Origin: Halorubrum sp. F4
GTDB lineage: Archaea > Halobacteriota > Halobacteria > Halobacteriales > Haloferacaceae
DNA: 64,000 nucleotides
Assembly: GCF_027257195.1 (NCBI RefSeq)
Contig: NZ_JAPDFS010000004.1
Coordinates: 281,758 to 345,757 of the forward strand
Direction: 5' to 3'
Below are positions 1 to 9,790 of this stretch, one piece after another. A model generated the notes under the pieces. It did not search any database and had not been told where the DNA came from. It worked only from the letters and a program-made list of their open reading frames with translations. Position 1 is the first letter of the stretch; every line of letters begins with the position of its first letter. Both the position numbers and the translations under genes were made by a program.

Positions 1-1743
1 GGTCTGCTCGGCGATGTCGTCGATCAGCCCCACCACCTCGCCGATCCGCTCGACCTCGTCGCGAAGCGCCGTCATCTCCTCGACGGTACTGCCCATCTCC
101 GACTCGATCCGGTCCATGTGGTCGATGGCCTCGTTCGCCCTCTCGCGGCCCTCCTCGCCCGCCGTCGCCGTCTCCGCCGACCGCCCGGCCAGCTCGTCGG
201 TCGAGGAGGCGATCTCCTCGACGGTCGCCGAGAGGTCGTTGAGCTCGGCGGCCGCGGTCGAGAGGTGTTGCTCCTGTCGTTCGGTGCCGACGGAGATCTC
301 CTCGACGCTCTCGGCGACGTCGACGCTCGTCGACTCCACCTCCTCGCTGGAGGCGGTCACCTCGGAGCTCTGCTCGCCCACGGCCTCGGCAGCGTCCTGG
401 ATGGCGACGACGAGCGCCTCCATCCGGTCGAGCATTTCGTTCAACGACTCGGCGATCTCGGCCATCGCCTCGCTCTCGCTTTCGGGATCGAGCCGACGAG
501 TGAGGTCGCCGTCGGCGACCGCGTCGATCGTCTCGCCGTAGTCGTCCGCCTTCGTCTCGAGGTGCGCCGAGAACGCCTCCGCCTCCTCGCGGGTAGCGGC
601 CGCCTCCTCGGCGGACTCCTCGGCGGCCGCGATCTGCTCGCGCAGCGTCCGACGGATGCGGTCGATGAGCCCGGACAGTTCGCCGAACTCGTCGACGCGC
701 GATCGGTCGATGTCGACCTCGAGGTCGCCCGACTCGATCGCCCGAGCGTAGCCACGAAGCTCGTCGACGGAGCGGTTCACGTCCCTCGAGATCAGGATCC
801 CCACGGCGAGGAGTCCGAGTATCGCGATTCCGATCAGCAACAGGACGCTCCGAGTCACGTCGTCGACGGTGCCGTACACCGCCCCTTCGGGTGCCGCGAC
901 GACGACGGCCCACGGCTTCCCGTCGACCGGGACGGTGGCCGCGACGAGCCGGTTCGCGTCGACGACGTCCTGTTCCGCGTCGGACACCTCGTCGACCCGC
1001 GATTCGGTCACGTCCGACCGCAGGTGTGAAAGCTCCTCGACGAGGAAGTAGTCGTTCAGGATCGCGTCTCCGTCGGCGGCGAGCGCGACCCGGCCGGTCC
1101 GGGTCGAGACGATCTCCACGTTTCCGCCCTCGACCGGGGACGTCAACAGCGCTCCGCGTCGTGAGAGGTCGGCGGTGACCACGATCGCCCTGTCCGTATC
1201 GGTGGTGACCGGGGTGACGAAGCCGATGCGCTTCTCGCCCTCGACGGCGTAGGGCTCGAACGAGCGAGCGTCCTCGTGGCTCTCGAACGCGCTGGAGTCC
1301 ACCGCCCACGGTCGATCGGCGATCGTGTGTATCGTTCCCTCCTTCATCGGCGAGGTACTCACCAGTATCTCGTCGGTCGAGAGGTCGTAATAGTGGACGT
1401 CGACCACGTACTCGGGGAGGGCCCGTTCGTTGTTTCGGAGCTCCTGTTGGATGGTGTGCTGGTTCGACGTTCGGATCTGACGGGACGACGAGATCCGCGC
1501 CGCGTGTCCCTCCCCTTCGTCGATGAACCCCTCGATTCCCTCCGCCTCGCGTTCGGCGGAGGAGATCAGCGTGTTCTGCGCGTCGGATTCGACGCTGGCT
1601 TGAACCTGATCGAACGTCAGCGCGCCGGCACCGAGCAACACCGCCGCGACGACCAGTATCGCGCCCGCGATCTTGAAGAAGTAGCGGCCACGAAGCCGAT
1701 CGTAGAGACGTCGGAGGACGCCCGGTCCGTCGTCAGTAGGCAT
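1..1743 (-). CDS. Methyl-accepting chemotaxis (Htr-type) transducer, C-terminus cut by window edge
   Basis: About 581 codons are visible and the gene runs off the left edge. The start is the ATG read from 1743 (MPTDDGPGVLRRLYDRLRGR). A membrane segment at about residues 22-44 is followed by an extracellular sensory domain (about 45-290) containing YYDLSTDEILVSTSP, which looks dCache-like. A second membrane segment lies at about 295-315, then HAMP regions with DLEVDIDRSRVDEFGEL and DGDLTRRLD, then the start of a Glu/Ala/Ser-rich helical signalling domain. The protein should sense a small ligand outside the cell and control CheA/CheW and so the archaellum; the ligand cannot be told from sequence. 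The hairpin tip that binds CheA/CheW is not in the window. Confidence 0.93.
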   Translation of the reverse strand, partial: MPTDDGPGVLRRLYDRLRGRYFFKIAGAILVVAAVLLGAGALTFDQVQASVESDAQNTLISSAEREAEGIEGFIDEGEGHAARISSSRQIRTSNQHTIQQELRNNERALPEYVVDVHYYDLSTDEILVSTSPMKEGTIHTIADRPWAVDSSAFESHEDARSFEPYAVEGEKRIGFVTPVTTDTDRAIVVTADLSRRGALLTSPVEGGNVEIVSTRTGRVALAADGDAILNDYFLVEELSHLRSDVTESRVDEVSDAEQDVVDANRLVAATVPVDGKPWAVVVAAPEGAVYGTVDDVTRSVLLLIGIAILGLLAVGILISRDVNRSVDELRGYARAIESGDLEVDIDRSRVDEFGELSGLIDRIRRTLREQIAAAEESAEEAAATREEAEAFSAHLETKADDYGETIDAVADGDLTRRLDPESESEAMAEIAESLNEMLDRMEALVVAIQDAAEAVGEQSSEVTASSEEVESTSVDVAESVEEISVGTERQEQHLSTAAAELNDLSATVEEIASSTDELAGRSAETATAGEEGRERANEAIDHMDRIESEMGSTVEEMTALRDEVERIGEVVGLIDDIAEQT

Positions 1744-1900
1744 TGTTACGCCGTTTTTCCGACTGGGTGATAAAGCCATCCAGCTGGTTATTGGTACTGA
1801 TATTCGGAGCGGATCGAGGTGTGCGATCGCCGGGCGAGTCCCATGCCACCGCGTCCCGGTTTTCGTAACCACTATCCCCGCCCTCGCCGAACCTGCGGGC

Positions 1901-2218
1901 ATGGACTGGCCACACGACCCCGACGGCGAACAGGGGAGCGAGGGCATGCGGCAGTACGGCCACGCGGTGCTCGCGAAGAAGATCGACGAGGAGGAGGACT
2001 TCCCGCTCTCGGCGGCCGACTACGTCGAGGAGTACGGCGACCATCCGATACGGATCGACTACGAGACGGTCGTCTCCGTCGAGGAGATCTTCGAGGGCGT
2101 CGAGAAGGAGGAGTTCGCGGACTTCGTCGAGTTCCACCAGGAGCTCGGCCGCGCGATGCGCGAGAACGGCTACTGGTTCTACGAGGGCGCGGATCGGTTC
2201 GTCGGCGGATCCGCGTAG
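1901..2218 (+). CDS. Conserved haloarchaeal protein (DUF5785-like), function unknown
   Basis: A 105-aa acidic soluble protein starting MDWPHDPDGEQGSEGMRQYG. The sequence pattern is that of a small haloarchaea-restricted family which I believe is DUF5785. There is no signal peptide, membrane segment or metal motif. It stands alone, divergent from the chemotaxis transducer and upstream of the dgcN/dgcA pair with its own gap. No function is assigned; the family name is from memory and unverified. Confidence 0.8.
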   Translation: MDWPHDPDGEQGSEGMRQYGHAVLAKKIDEEEDFPLSAADYVEEYGDHPIRIDYETVVSVEEIFEGVEKEEFADFVEFHQELGRAMRENGYWFYEGADRFVGGSA

Positions 2219-2278
2219 TTCGCCGACGGATACGCCGACCGACGATCCGGCTCGATCGAGCGATCCGGCTCCGTCCCA

Positions 2279-2284
2279 TTTAAG
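2279..2284 (+). promoter_or_regulatory. TATA box of the dgcN-dgcA operon
   Basis: TTTAAG lies 25-30 bases before the dgcN ATG at 2309. This is the spacing expected for a leaderless haloarchaeal transcript. The dgcN start has no Shine-Dalgarno sequence, which fits. Confidence 0.65.
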
Positions 2285-2308
2285 CCGTCCCGGAGTGACG
2301 GACCCGCC

Positions 2309-3364
2309 ATGAGTAGCGAACGGATAGTCGTTCTCGCCCACGAGAAGTTCCCGGACGAAGCGAAGACCGCGCTCGGCGTGATGCGGTACGGCGATCAGAC
2401 GGTCGAGGCCGTCCTCGACCGCGACCGCGCCGGCGACCGCGTCGCCGACCACGAACCCGACCTCGCCGACGCGCCGATCGTCGACTCCTTCGAGGAGGCG
2501 CTCGCCGCGGCCGAGGGCGGCGTCGACGCGCTCTACATCGGCATCGCGCCGATCGGCGGCGGCTTCGACGAGACCTGGCGCGACGACGTTCGCGCCGCGA
2601 TCGCGGCGGGCTGTGACGTCGTCAGCGGGCTCCACTACTTCCTTAACGAGGACGAGGAGTTCGTCGAGCTGGCGGCCGAACACGGCGTCGAACTCCGCGA
2701 CGTTCGAAAGCCTCCCGAGGACCTCGGCGTCGCGACCGGCCGCTCCGACGACGTCGACGCCGACGTGGTGCTCACGGTCGGAACCGACTGCTCGGTGGGA
2801 AAGATGACCGCCTCCCTGGAGATCGTCGAGGCCGCCCGCGACCGCGGTATCGACGCCGCGCTCGTTCCCACCGGCCAGACGGGAATCATGATCGCCGGCT
2901 GGGGGAACCCGATCGATCGCGTGGTATCCGACTTCACCGCCGGCGCGGTCGAGGAGATGCTCCTCGAGATCGGCGACGACCACGACCTGCTCGTCGTCGA
3001 GGGCCAGGGGACCATCATCCACCCCGCCTACTCGGCGGTCACCTGCGGGATCCTCCACGGGTCGATGGCCGACGGGCTCGTGCTCTGTCACGCCGCCGGC
3101 CGCGAGTCGATCCACGGCTACGAGGGGTTCGATCTCCCGCCGTTCGCCGACTACGTCGACCTCTACGAGGACCTCTCGGAGCCGGTCCACGAGACCTCCG
3201 TCGTCGCCGGCGCGGTCAACACGAAGGACGTCGGCGACGACGACGAGGCGGCCGACGTGGTCGACGCGTTCGGCGAGGAGGTGGGCGTGCCCGCCGCCGA
3301 CCCGGTCCGCCACGGGGCCGACCGGATCGTCGACGGGATCGTCGACGAGGTGCTCGAGGGATGA
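2309..3364 (+). CDS. dgcN: DgcN-like DUF1611 protein, D-glutamate N-acetyltransferase
   Basis: This 351-aa protein has the DUF1611 layout: an N-terminal Rossmann-like half (about 1-150) and a C-terminal P-loop half with VGTDCSVGKMT at about 157-167, then VVEGQGTIIHP. In marine proteobacteria and halophilic archaea, DUF1611 proteins next to an enolase-superfamily epimerase form the DgcN/DgcA pathway. There DgcN acetylates D-glutamate and DgcA racemises N-acetyl-D-glutamate to the L form. The next gene is exactly such a partner and overlaps by 4 bases (ATGA). The name rests on family plus context; the acetyl donor and substrate are not provable here. Confidence 0.8.
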   Translation: MSSERIVVLAHEKFPDEAKTALGVMRYGDQTVEAVLDRDRAGDRVADHEPDLADAPIVDSFEEALAAAEGGVDALYIGIAPIGGGFDETWRDDVRAAIAAGCDVVSGLHYFLNEDEEFVELAAEHGVELRDVRKPPEDLGVATGRSDDVDADVVLTVGTDCSVGKMTASLEIVEAARDRGIDAALVPTGQTGIMIAGWGNPIDRVVSDFTAGAVEEMLLEIGDDHDLLVVEGQGTIIHPAYSAVTCGILHGSMADGLVLCHAAGRESIHGYEGFDLPPFADYVDLYEDLSEPVHETSVVAGAVNTKDVGDDDEAADVVDAFGEEVGVPAADPVRHGADRIVDGIVDEVLEG

Positions 3365-4401
3365 GCCTCGAGGCCACCTTCGAGCGGGTCTCGATGGAAC
3401 TCGACGAGCCGTTCACCATCGCTCGGAGCACCCAGACCGAGGCGGAGAACCTGATCGTCCGCGTGAGCGACGAGGAGGGGACGACCGGCGTCGGCGGGGC
3501 GGCCCCCGCTCGACACTACGGCGAGACCGCCGACACCGTCGCCGCGGTGCTCCCGGAGCTCCTCTCGGTCGTCGAGGACGTTGGCGACCCGCACGCGCTG
3601 ACGACGATCGAAGGGCGAATGAAGGAGGTCGTCCGCGACAATCCGGCCGCCCGCTGTGCGGTCTCGATCGCGCTCCACGACCTGGCCGCGAAGCGGCTCG
3701 ACGTTCCCCTGTACAGGCTGTGGGGGCTCGAGGCCTCGTCGACTCCGGACTCCTCCTTCACGATCGGGATCGATTCGGTCGAGCGGATGCGCGAGAAGAC
3801 GGCCGACGCGGCCGACGCCGGCTACCCGGTCCTGAAGGTGAAACTCGGCGGCGACCGCGACCGCGAGATCGTCGAGACGGTCCGGGAGGCCGCGCCCGAC
3901 GCGACGATCCGCGTCGACGCCAACGAGGCGTGGACGCCCCGCGAGACCGTCGCGAAGAGCGAGTGGCTCGCGGAGCTGGGCGTGGAGTTCATCGAGCAGC
4001 CGGTTCCGGCCGAGGACCCCGAGGGACTGAAGTTCGCCTACGAGCGCTCGGCCTTACCGATCGCCGCCGACGAGTCGTGCGTCACCGCCGCGGATATCCC
4101 ACGGATCGCCGACCGGTGTGACATCGCGAACCTGAAGCTGATGAAGACGGGCGGGCTGCTGGAGGCGCGACGGGCGATCGCGACCGCGCGATCGCACGGG
4201 CTCGAGGTCATGCTCGGCTGTATGGTCGAGTCGAACGCCTCGATCGCGGCCGCGACCCACCTCGCGCCGCTCCTGGATTACGCCGACCTCGACGGCTCGC
4301 TGCTGCTCGCCGAGGACCCCTTCGACGGCCCGGACCTCGCGGGCGGCGCGATCCCGCTCGCGGACGTCGACCGTGACGGAACCGGCGCGGTCGAGCGGTG
4401 A
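3361..4401 (+). CDS. dgcA: DgcA-like enolase-superfamily N-acetyl-D-glutamate racemase
   Basis: A 346-aa member of the muconate-lactonizing/dipeptide-epimerase group of the enolase superfamily. The acid/base lysines are LKVK (about K159/K161) and KLMKTGG (about K262). The Mg ligands are VDANEAW (about D186), IEQP (about E212) and ADES (about D237). All catalytic residues are present and the length is normal. Its start overlaps the dgcN stop, so the two are co-translated. Older annotation would call it an L-Ala-D/L-Glu epimerase; the DUF1611 neighbour favours the D-glutamate role. It converges with the thiolase gene, with one base between the stop codons. Confidence 0.82.
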   Translation: MSLEATFERVSMELDEPFTIARSTQTEAENLIVRVSDEEGTTGVGGAAPARHYGETADTVAAVLPELLSVVEDVGDPHALTTIEGRMKEVVRDNPAARCAVSIALHDLAAKRLDVPLYRLWGLEASSTPDSSFTIGIDSVERMREKTADAADAGYPVLKVKLGGDRDREIVETVREAAPDATIRVDANEAWTPRETVAKSEWLAELGVEFIEQPVPAEDPEGLKFAYERSALPIAADESCVTAADIPRIADRCDIANLKLMKTGGLLEARRAIATARSHGLEVMLGCMVESNASIAAATHLAPLLDYADLDGSLLLAEDPFDGPDLAGGAIPLADVDRDGTGAVER

Positions 4402-4402
4402 A

Positions 4403-5545
4403 CTACCGCCGGAACTCCACCGCGGCCCCCTGTCCGAACCCGACACAGAGCGTCGCGAGCCCGCGCTCCGCGTCCCGCTTCTCCATCTCGTGGAGCAGCG
4501 TGACGGGGAGCCGCGCGCCGGAGGCCCCGAGCGGGTGGCCGATCGCGATCGCGCCGCCGTTGACGTTGTAGATCGCCTCTTCGATCCCGAGCTCGCGGCG
4601 GGCGTACTCACACTGGGAGGCGAACGCCTCGTTGAGCTCGACGAGGTCGTAGTCCTCGATCGTCGTCCCGGCGCGGTCGAGCAGGTTCCGCGTCGCGGGG
4701 ACCGGTCCGATCCCCATCACGGTGGGGTCGACGCCGGCGACCGCGTTCGTTCCCACCTCCGCGAGCACGTCCAGTCCGTGATTCTCGGCGAACGCTCGGC
4801 TCGTGACGACCGTCAACGCCGCGCCGTCGGAGATCTGCGAGGCGTTCCCGGCGGTGACGGTCCCGTCGCCGGTGAACGCCGGCGGAAGCTCGGCGAGCGT
4901 TTCGGGAGTCGTGTCGGGTCGGATCCCCTCGTCCGACTCGACGAGGCCGTCCGCGGTCTCTACGGGAACGATCTCGTCGTCGAAGCGACCCGAGTCGGTC
5001 GCCTCCGCCGCGCGTCGATGGCTTCGGGCGGCGTACTCGTCCTGGGCCTCGCGGCTCACGCCGTATTCGTCCGCGACCTTCTCGGCGGTCATCCCCATCT
5101 GGAGCTGGAAGACGTTGTACCGCTCGGAGAGCTCCGGATGGAGATGCTGGTAGGAGTCGCCGTCCATCGGGACGCGGCTCATGTTCTCGACGCCGCCGGC
5201 GATCACGCAGTCGCGGTTGCCCGCGGCGACCGCGTCGGCCGCGGAAATGATCGCCTGCATCGAGGAGGCACACCAGCGGTTGATCGAGGTCGCCGGCACC
5301 GACTCGCCGAGCTCGGAGAGCAGCGCGATCACCCGGGCCACGTTGTTGTCCTGTTCGGTCCGCTGCTGGGCGACCCCCCACATCAGGTCGTCGACGTGGC
5401 CGCTCGAGAGCCCCGTCTCCGCGAGCGCGTGGTCGACGAGCCGCGTCGAGAGGTCCTCGCTCCGAACGTCCGCGAAGACGCCCCCGTCTCTCCCCTGTGG
5501 CGTTCGATACGCGGCCGCGATCACCGGCGTCGTGGCGTCGGTCAT
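4403..5545 (-). CDS. Thiolase (acetyl-CoA C-acyltransferase)
   Basis: A full-length 380-aa thiolase. The acyl-accepting cysteine is in NRWCASSMQ (about C92). The NEAF box, [10 protein letters not shown] (catalytic His) and CVGFGQG (second Cys) follow in the expected order. It either cleaves 3-ketoacyl-CoA or condenses two acetyl-CoA; sequence alone does not decide, and in haloarchaea members serve fatty-acid oxidation, the mevalonate pathway or polyhydroxyalkanoate supply. It is a single gene with no beta-oxidation neighbours in view. Confidence 0.92.
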   Translation of the reverse strand: MTDATTPVIAAAYRTPQGRDGGVFADVRSEDLSTRLVDHALAETGLSSGHVDDLMWGVAQQRTEQDNNVARVIALLSELGESVPATSINRWCASSMQAIISAADAVAAGNRDCVIAGGVENMSRVPMDGDSYQHLHPELSERYNVFQLQMGMTAEKVADEYGVSREAQDEYAARSHRRAAEATDSGRFDDEIVPVETADGLVESDEGIRPDTTPETLAELPPAFTGDGTVTAGNASQISDGAALTVVTSRAFAENHGLDVLAEVGTNAVAGVDPTVMGIGPVPATRNLLDRAGTTIEDYDLVELNEAFASQCEYARRELGIEEAIYNVNGGAIAIGHPLGASGARLPVTLLHEMEKRDAERGLATLCVGFGQGAAVEFRR

Positions 5546-5569
5546 GTGGGATCGGAGACCCGTGACGGG

Positions 5570-5575
5570 CTTAAA
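5570..5575 (-). promoter_or_regulatory. TATA box of the thiolase gene
   Basis: On the minus strand TTTAAG lies 25-30 bases before the ATG at 5545. This is the leaderless haloarchaeal spacing. Confidence 0.6.
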
Positions 5576-5608
5576 TGGGCGTGGAACCGTGGAGAACCCT
5601 CCCGAAGT

Positions 5609-7192
<1,584 letters not shown>

Positions 7193-7389
7193 ACCTCATC
7201 CACCCAGTCGCGCGGTAATTACCCTTCGCTCCGGACGCGGTGACGCCACGCGACCCACTCCCCACGACGCCCCACGACCCACGACGGCTCCTTCGGGTCG
7301 GAGTCCGTCGTTCGGGGCGGCTCGGCCCGTCGCTATCGGCCGATCGCGGGAAGCCAACCTTTTGTCCGTCCGACGCTAACCACACGTTA

Positions 7390-8049
7390 ATGGACTCCGC
7401 GGTACTGCTCGATCTCCTCGGGAACGAGAACCGGCGACGCATCCTCCGACTGCTCGCCGAGAAACCCTGTTACGTCACGGAGATCTCGGAGTACCTCGGC
7501 GTGAGCCCGAAGGCCGTCATCGACCACCTCCGCAAGCTGGAGGAGGCCGGGCTGATCGAATCGACCACCGACGACCAGCGGCGGAAGTACTTCCGTATCA
7601 CCCGGAGCCTGCGGCTCGAGGTGAGCGTCTCTCCCTACGGGTTCGGCGCGAAGAGCGCGTACCCCGCCAGCAAGGGCCTCGACATGTCCGGACGGTGTCC
7701 GCACCTCTCGATCGAGGTCCCCGACGGCGGCGAGGGCACGGACGAGATCGCCGACCTCGCCGCCGAGTACGGGCGGCTCCGCGAGCTCGACCGGGAGCTG
7801 TCGGTCGCCAAGCGGTGGGTCCACGGCCGCGTCGAGGACGCGCTCGCGGAGATAGACGAACGGCTCGGCACCGAGGCGGACAGCCGGTTTTACGCCGCCG
7901 TGCTCGCCGCGCTGGCCGAGACCGACGGCTCCGTCGACGCCGTCGTCGAGGAGGTCGGCGCACCCGAGAACGCCGTCGTCGACGCCCTTCGGCGGCTCGC
8001 CGACGTCGGCGTCGTCACCCGCGACGGCGAGCGATTCCGGATCCGGTGA
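7390..8049 (+). CDS. ArsR-type winged-helix transcription regulator
   Basis: A 219-aa protein. Residues 1-80 form a winged helix (LLGNENRRRILRLLAEKPC, then YLGVSPKAVIDHLRKLEEAG). A middle part with SPYGFGAKSAYPASKG is followed by a mostly helical C-terminal part, including a second HTH-like stretch near the end. This architecture is common and conserved in haloarchaea, usually annotated only as an ArsR-family regulator. It has one clustered set of possible ligands (GRCPHL) but no clear metal site. It is divergent from gpmI; the target is unknown. Confidence 0.82.
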   Translation: MDSAVLLDLLGNENRRRILRLLAEKPCYVTEISEYLGVSPKAVIDHLRKLEEAGLIESTTDDQRRKYFRITRSLRLEVSVSPYGFGAKSAYPASKGLDMSGRCPHLSIEVPDGGEGTDEIADLAAEYGRLRELDRELSVAKRWVHGRVEDALAEIDERLGTEADSRFYAAVLAALAETDGSVDAVVEEVGAPENAVVDALRRLADVGVVTRDGERFRIR

Positions 8050-8119
8050 GGCCGTTCCGGCAGCCGGCGGCGGCGGCCGCTTTCGGAAGCTTTTGACCGG
8101 CCGCCGACCCACCTCCGAC

Positions 8120-9040
8120 GTGAGCCGCTACCGTAACCTCTCGTTGTTCCTCCTCCTCGCCGCCGTGTGGGGCTCGGCGTTCATGGCGATAAACGCCGGG
8201 CTGGCGTACTTCCCGCCCGTGCTGTTCGCCGCCGTTCGGTACGACGTCGCCGGCGTGGTGATGCTCGCCTACGCGGCGTACGTCGTCGACGACCCGATCC
8301 CCCGCGGTCGCGGCGAGTGGAAGCTCGTCGCCGTCGGCGCGGTGCTCCTCATCGCGGCCTACCACGCCTTCCTGTTCGTCGGCCAGACGGACCCCGAGGT
8401 GACGAGCGCGGTCGCGTCCGTCACCGTCGGCCTCTCGCCGGTGTTGACCACGGTGTTCGCGCGGGCGTTCCTGCCGTCCGAACGCCTGACTGCCCTCGGC
8501 GTCCTCGGCCTCCTTATCGGGCTCGCCGGCGCGGGCGTGCTGGCCGCGCCCGACCCCTCGAACCTCGCCGCGGGCGGGACCGTCGCGAAGTTCCTCGTGT
8601 TCCTCGCGGCCGCGTCGTTCGCGCTCGGGTCGGTGCTCACCCGCGCGCTCGACGTGGGCATGGAGATAGAGACCATGGAGGCGTGGTCGATGCTGTTCGG
8701 CGCGGCGATCATGCACGTCGTCGCGTTCGGGCTCGGCGAGTCGATGGCCGAGGTCGTCTGGACGACGGAGGCGCTGCTCGCACTCGGCTACCTCGCGGTG
8801 GTAGCCAGCGGTTTCGGCTACCTCGTCTACTTCCACCTGCTCGACCGGGTCGGGCCGATCGAGATCAACCTCGTCTCCTACGTCGCGCCCGTGTTCGCGG
8901 CGCTCTCCGGCTGGCTCGTGTTGAACGAGGGGCTCACGCCGAACACGGTCGCCGGCTTCCTGCTCATCTGTTGCGGGTTCGCGCTCGTCAAGCGCGCGGC
9001 GATCCGCGAGGAGCTCCGGCGCCGGGGCGTGGTGGCGTAG
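8120..9040 (+). CDS. EamA-family (DMT superfamily) transporter
   Basis: About 306 aa with ten predicted membrane helices in two EamA halves (about 5-140 and 150-295). It begins LFLLLAAVWGSAFMAIN, a typical first helix. I place the start at the GTG at 8120, because the upstream in-frame ATG at 8093 adds a charged leader with no hydrophobic character. The family exports small metabolites or amino acids; the substrate cannot be assigned. It follows the regulator by 70 bases and may be transcribed with it. Confidence 0.85.
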   Translation: MSRYRNLSLFLLLAAVWGSAFMAINAGLAYFPPVLFAAVRYDVAGVVMLAYAAYVVDDPIPRGRGEWKLVAVGAVLLIAAYHAFLFVGQTDPEVTSAVASVTVGLSPVLTTVFARAFLPSERLTALGVLGLLIGLAGAGVLAAPDPSNLAAGGTVAKFLVFLAAASFALGSVLTRALDVGMEIETMEAWSMLFGAAIMHVVAFGLGESMAEVVWTTEALLALGYLAVVASGFGYLVYFHLLDRVGPIEINLVSYVAPVFAALSGWLVLNEGLTPNTVAGFLLICCGFALVKRAAIREELRRRGVVA

Positions 9041-9132
9041 TCCCGTCGAGGTGACGGCCGGACGACCGGAAACGACCTGCCGTGCCCGTCGGGACCCAGC
9101 AGGCCTTTGTCGCGTCCACACGAGTCGCCGGT

Positions 9133-9771
9133 ATGAACCGACAGGAGATCGCCGCCCGGATCGACCACACCGTCCTCGGCCCGACGACGACGTTCGAGGA
9201 CGTCGAACGCGTCCTCAGGGAGGCCGACACGCACGGGATGAACGTCTGTATTCCGCCGTGTTATCTCACGGAGGCGACCGAACACGACGCGACCCCGGAC
9301 ACGATCGCGACCGTCGTGGGGTTCCCGCACGGGCAGTCGTCGATGGGCACCAAACGCGACGAGGCCGTCAACGCCTGGGACGACGGGGCCGACGAGATCG
9401 ACCTCGTGATCAACGTCGGCCGCCTGAAGGCCGGCGAGGACGACGCGGTCGCGGCCGAACTCGCGGAGGTCGTCGCGGCCGTGCCGGTCCCGGTGAAAGT
9501 CATCATCGAGACCGCGCTCCTGACCGACGCCGAGAAACGCCGGGCCTGTGAGGCCGCCGTCGACGCCGACGCCGACATGGTGAAGACGTCGACCGGCTTC
9601 GCAGACGGCGGCGCGACCGTCCCCGACGTGACGTTGATGAGCGAGTATCTCCCGGTGAAGGCCTCCGGCGGCGTCGGCTCCTACGAGGAGGCGATGGCGA
9701 TGTTCGACGCCGGCGCGGAGCGGATCGGCGCCTCCTCGGGGGTCGCGATCGTCGAGGGCGCACCGGAGTGA
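9133..9771 (+). CDS. deoC: Deoxyribose-phosphate aldolase
   Basis: A 212-aa class I aldolase that splits 2-deoxyribose 5-phosphate into glyceraldehyde 3-phosphate and acetaldehyde during deoxynucleoside breakdown. DHTVLGP opens the protein. DLVINVG holds the catalytic Asp (about D90), VKTSTGF the Schiff-base Lys (about K151), and VKASGGV the helper Lys (about K176). The chosen ATG at 9133 gives the usual N-terminus; an upstream in-frame ATG at 9082 adds an unconserved tail. Expected partners such as a nucleoside phosphorylase are not adjacent. Confidence 0.94.
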   Translation: MNRQEIAARIDHTVLGPTTTFEDVERVLREADTHGMNVCIPPCYLTEATEHDATPDTIATVVGFPHGQSSMGTKRDEAVNAWDDGADEIDLVINVGRLKAGEDDAVAAELAEVVAAVPVPVKVIIETALLTDAEKRRACEAAVDADADMVKTSTGFADGGATVPDVTLMSEYLPVKASGGVGSYEEAMAMFDAGAERIGASSGVAIVEGAPE

Positions 9772-9790
9772 ACGCGGGAGGAGGAGGGGA

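Noticed and set aside
1733-3313. 526-codon minus-strand frame opposite dgcN
   Set aside because: Val/Asp/Arg-rich mirror of a gene with a clear family and promoter.
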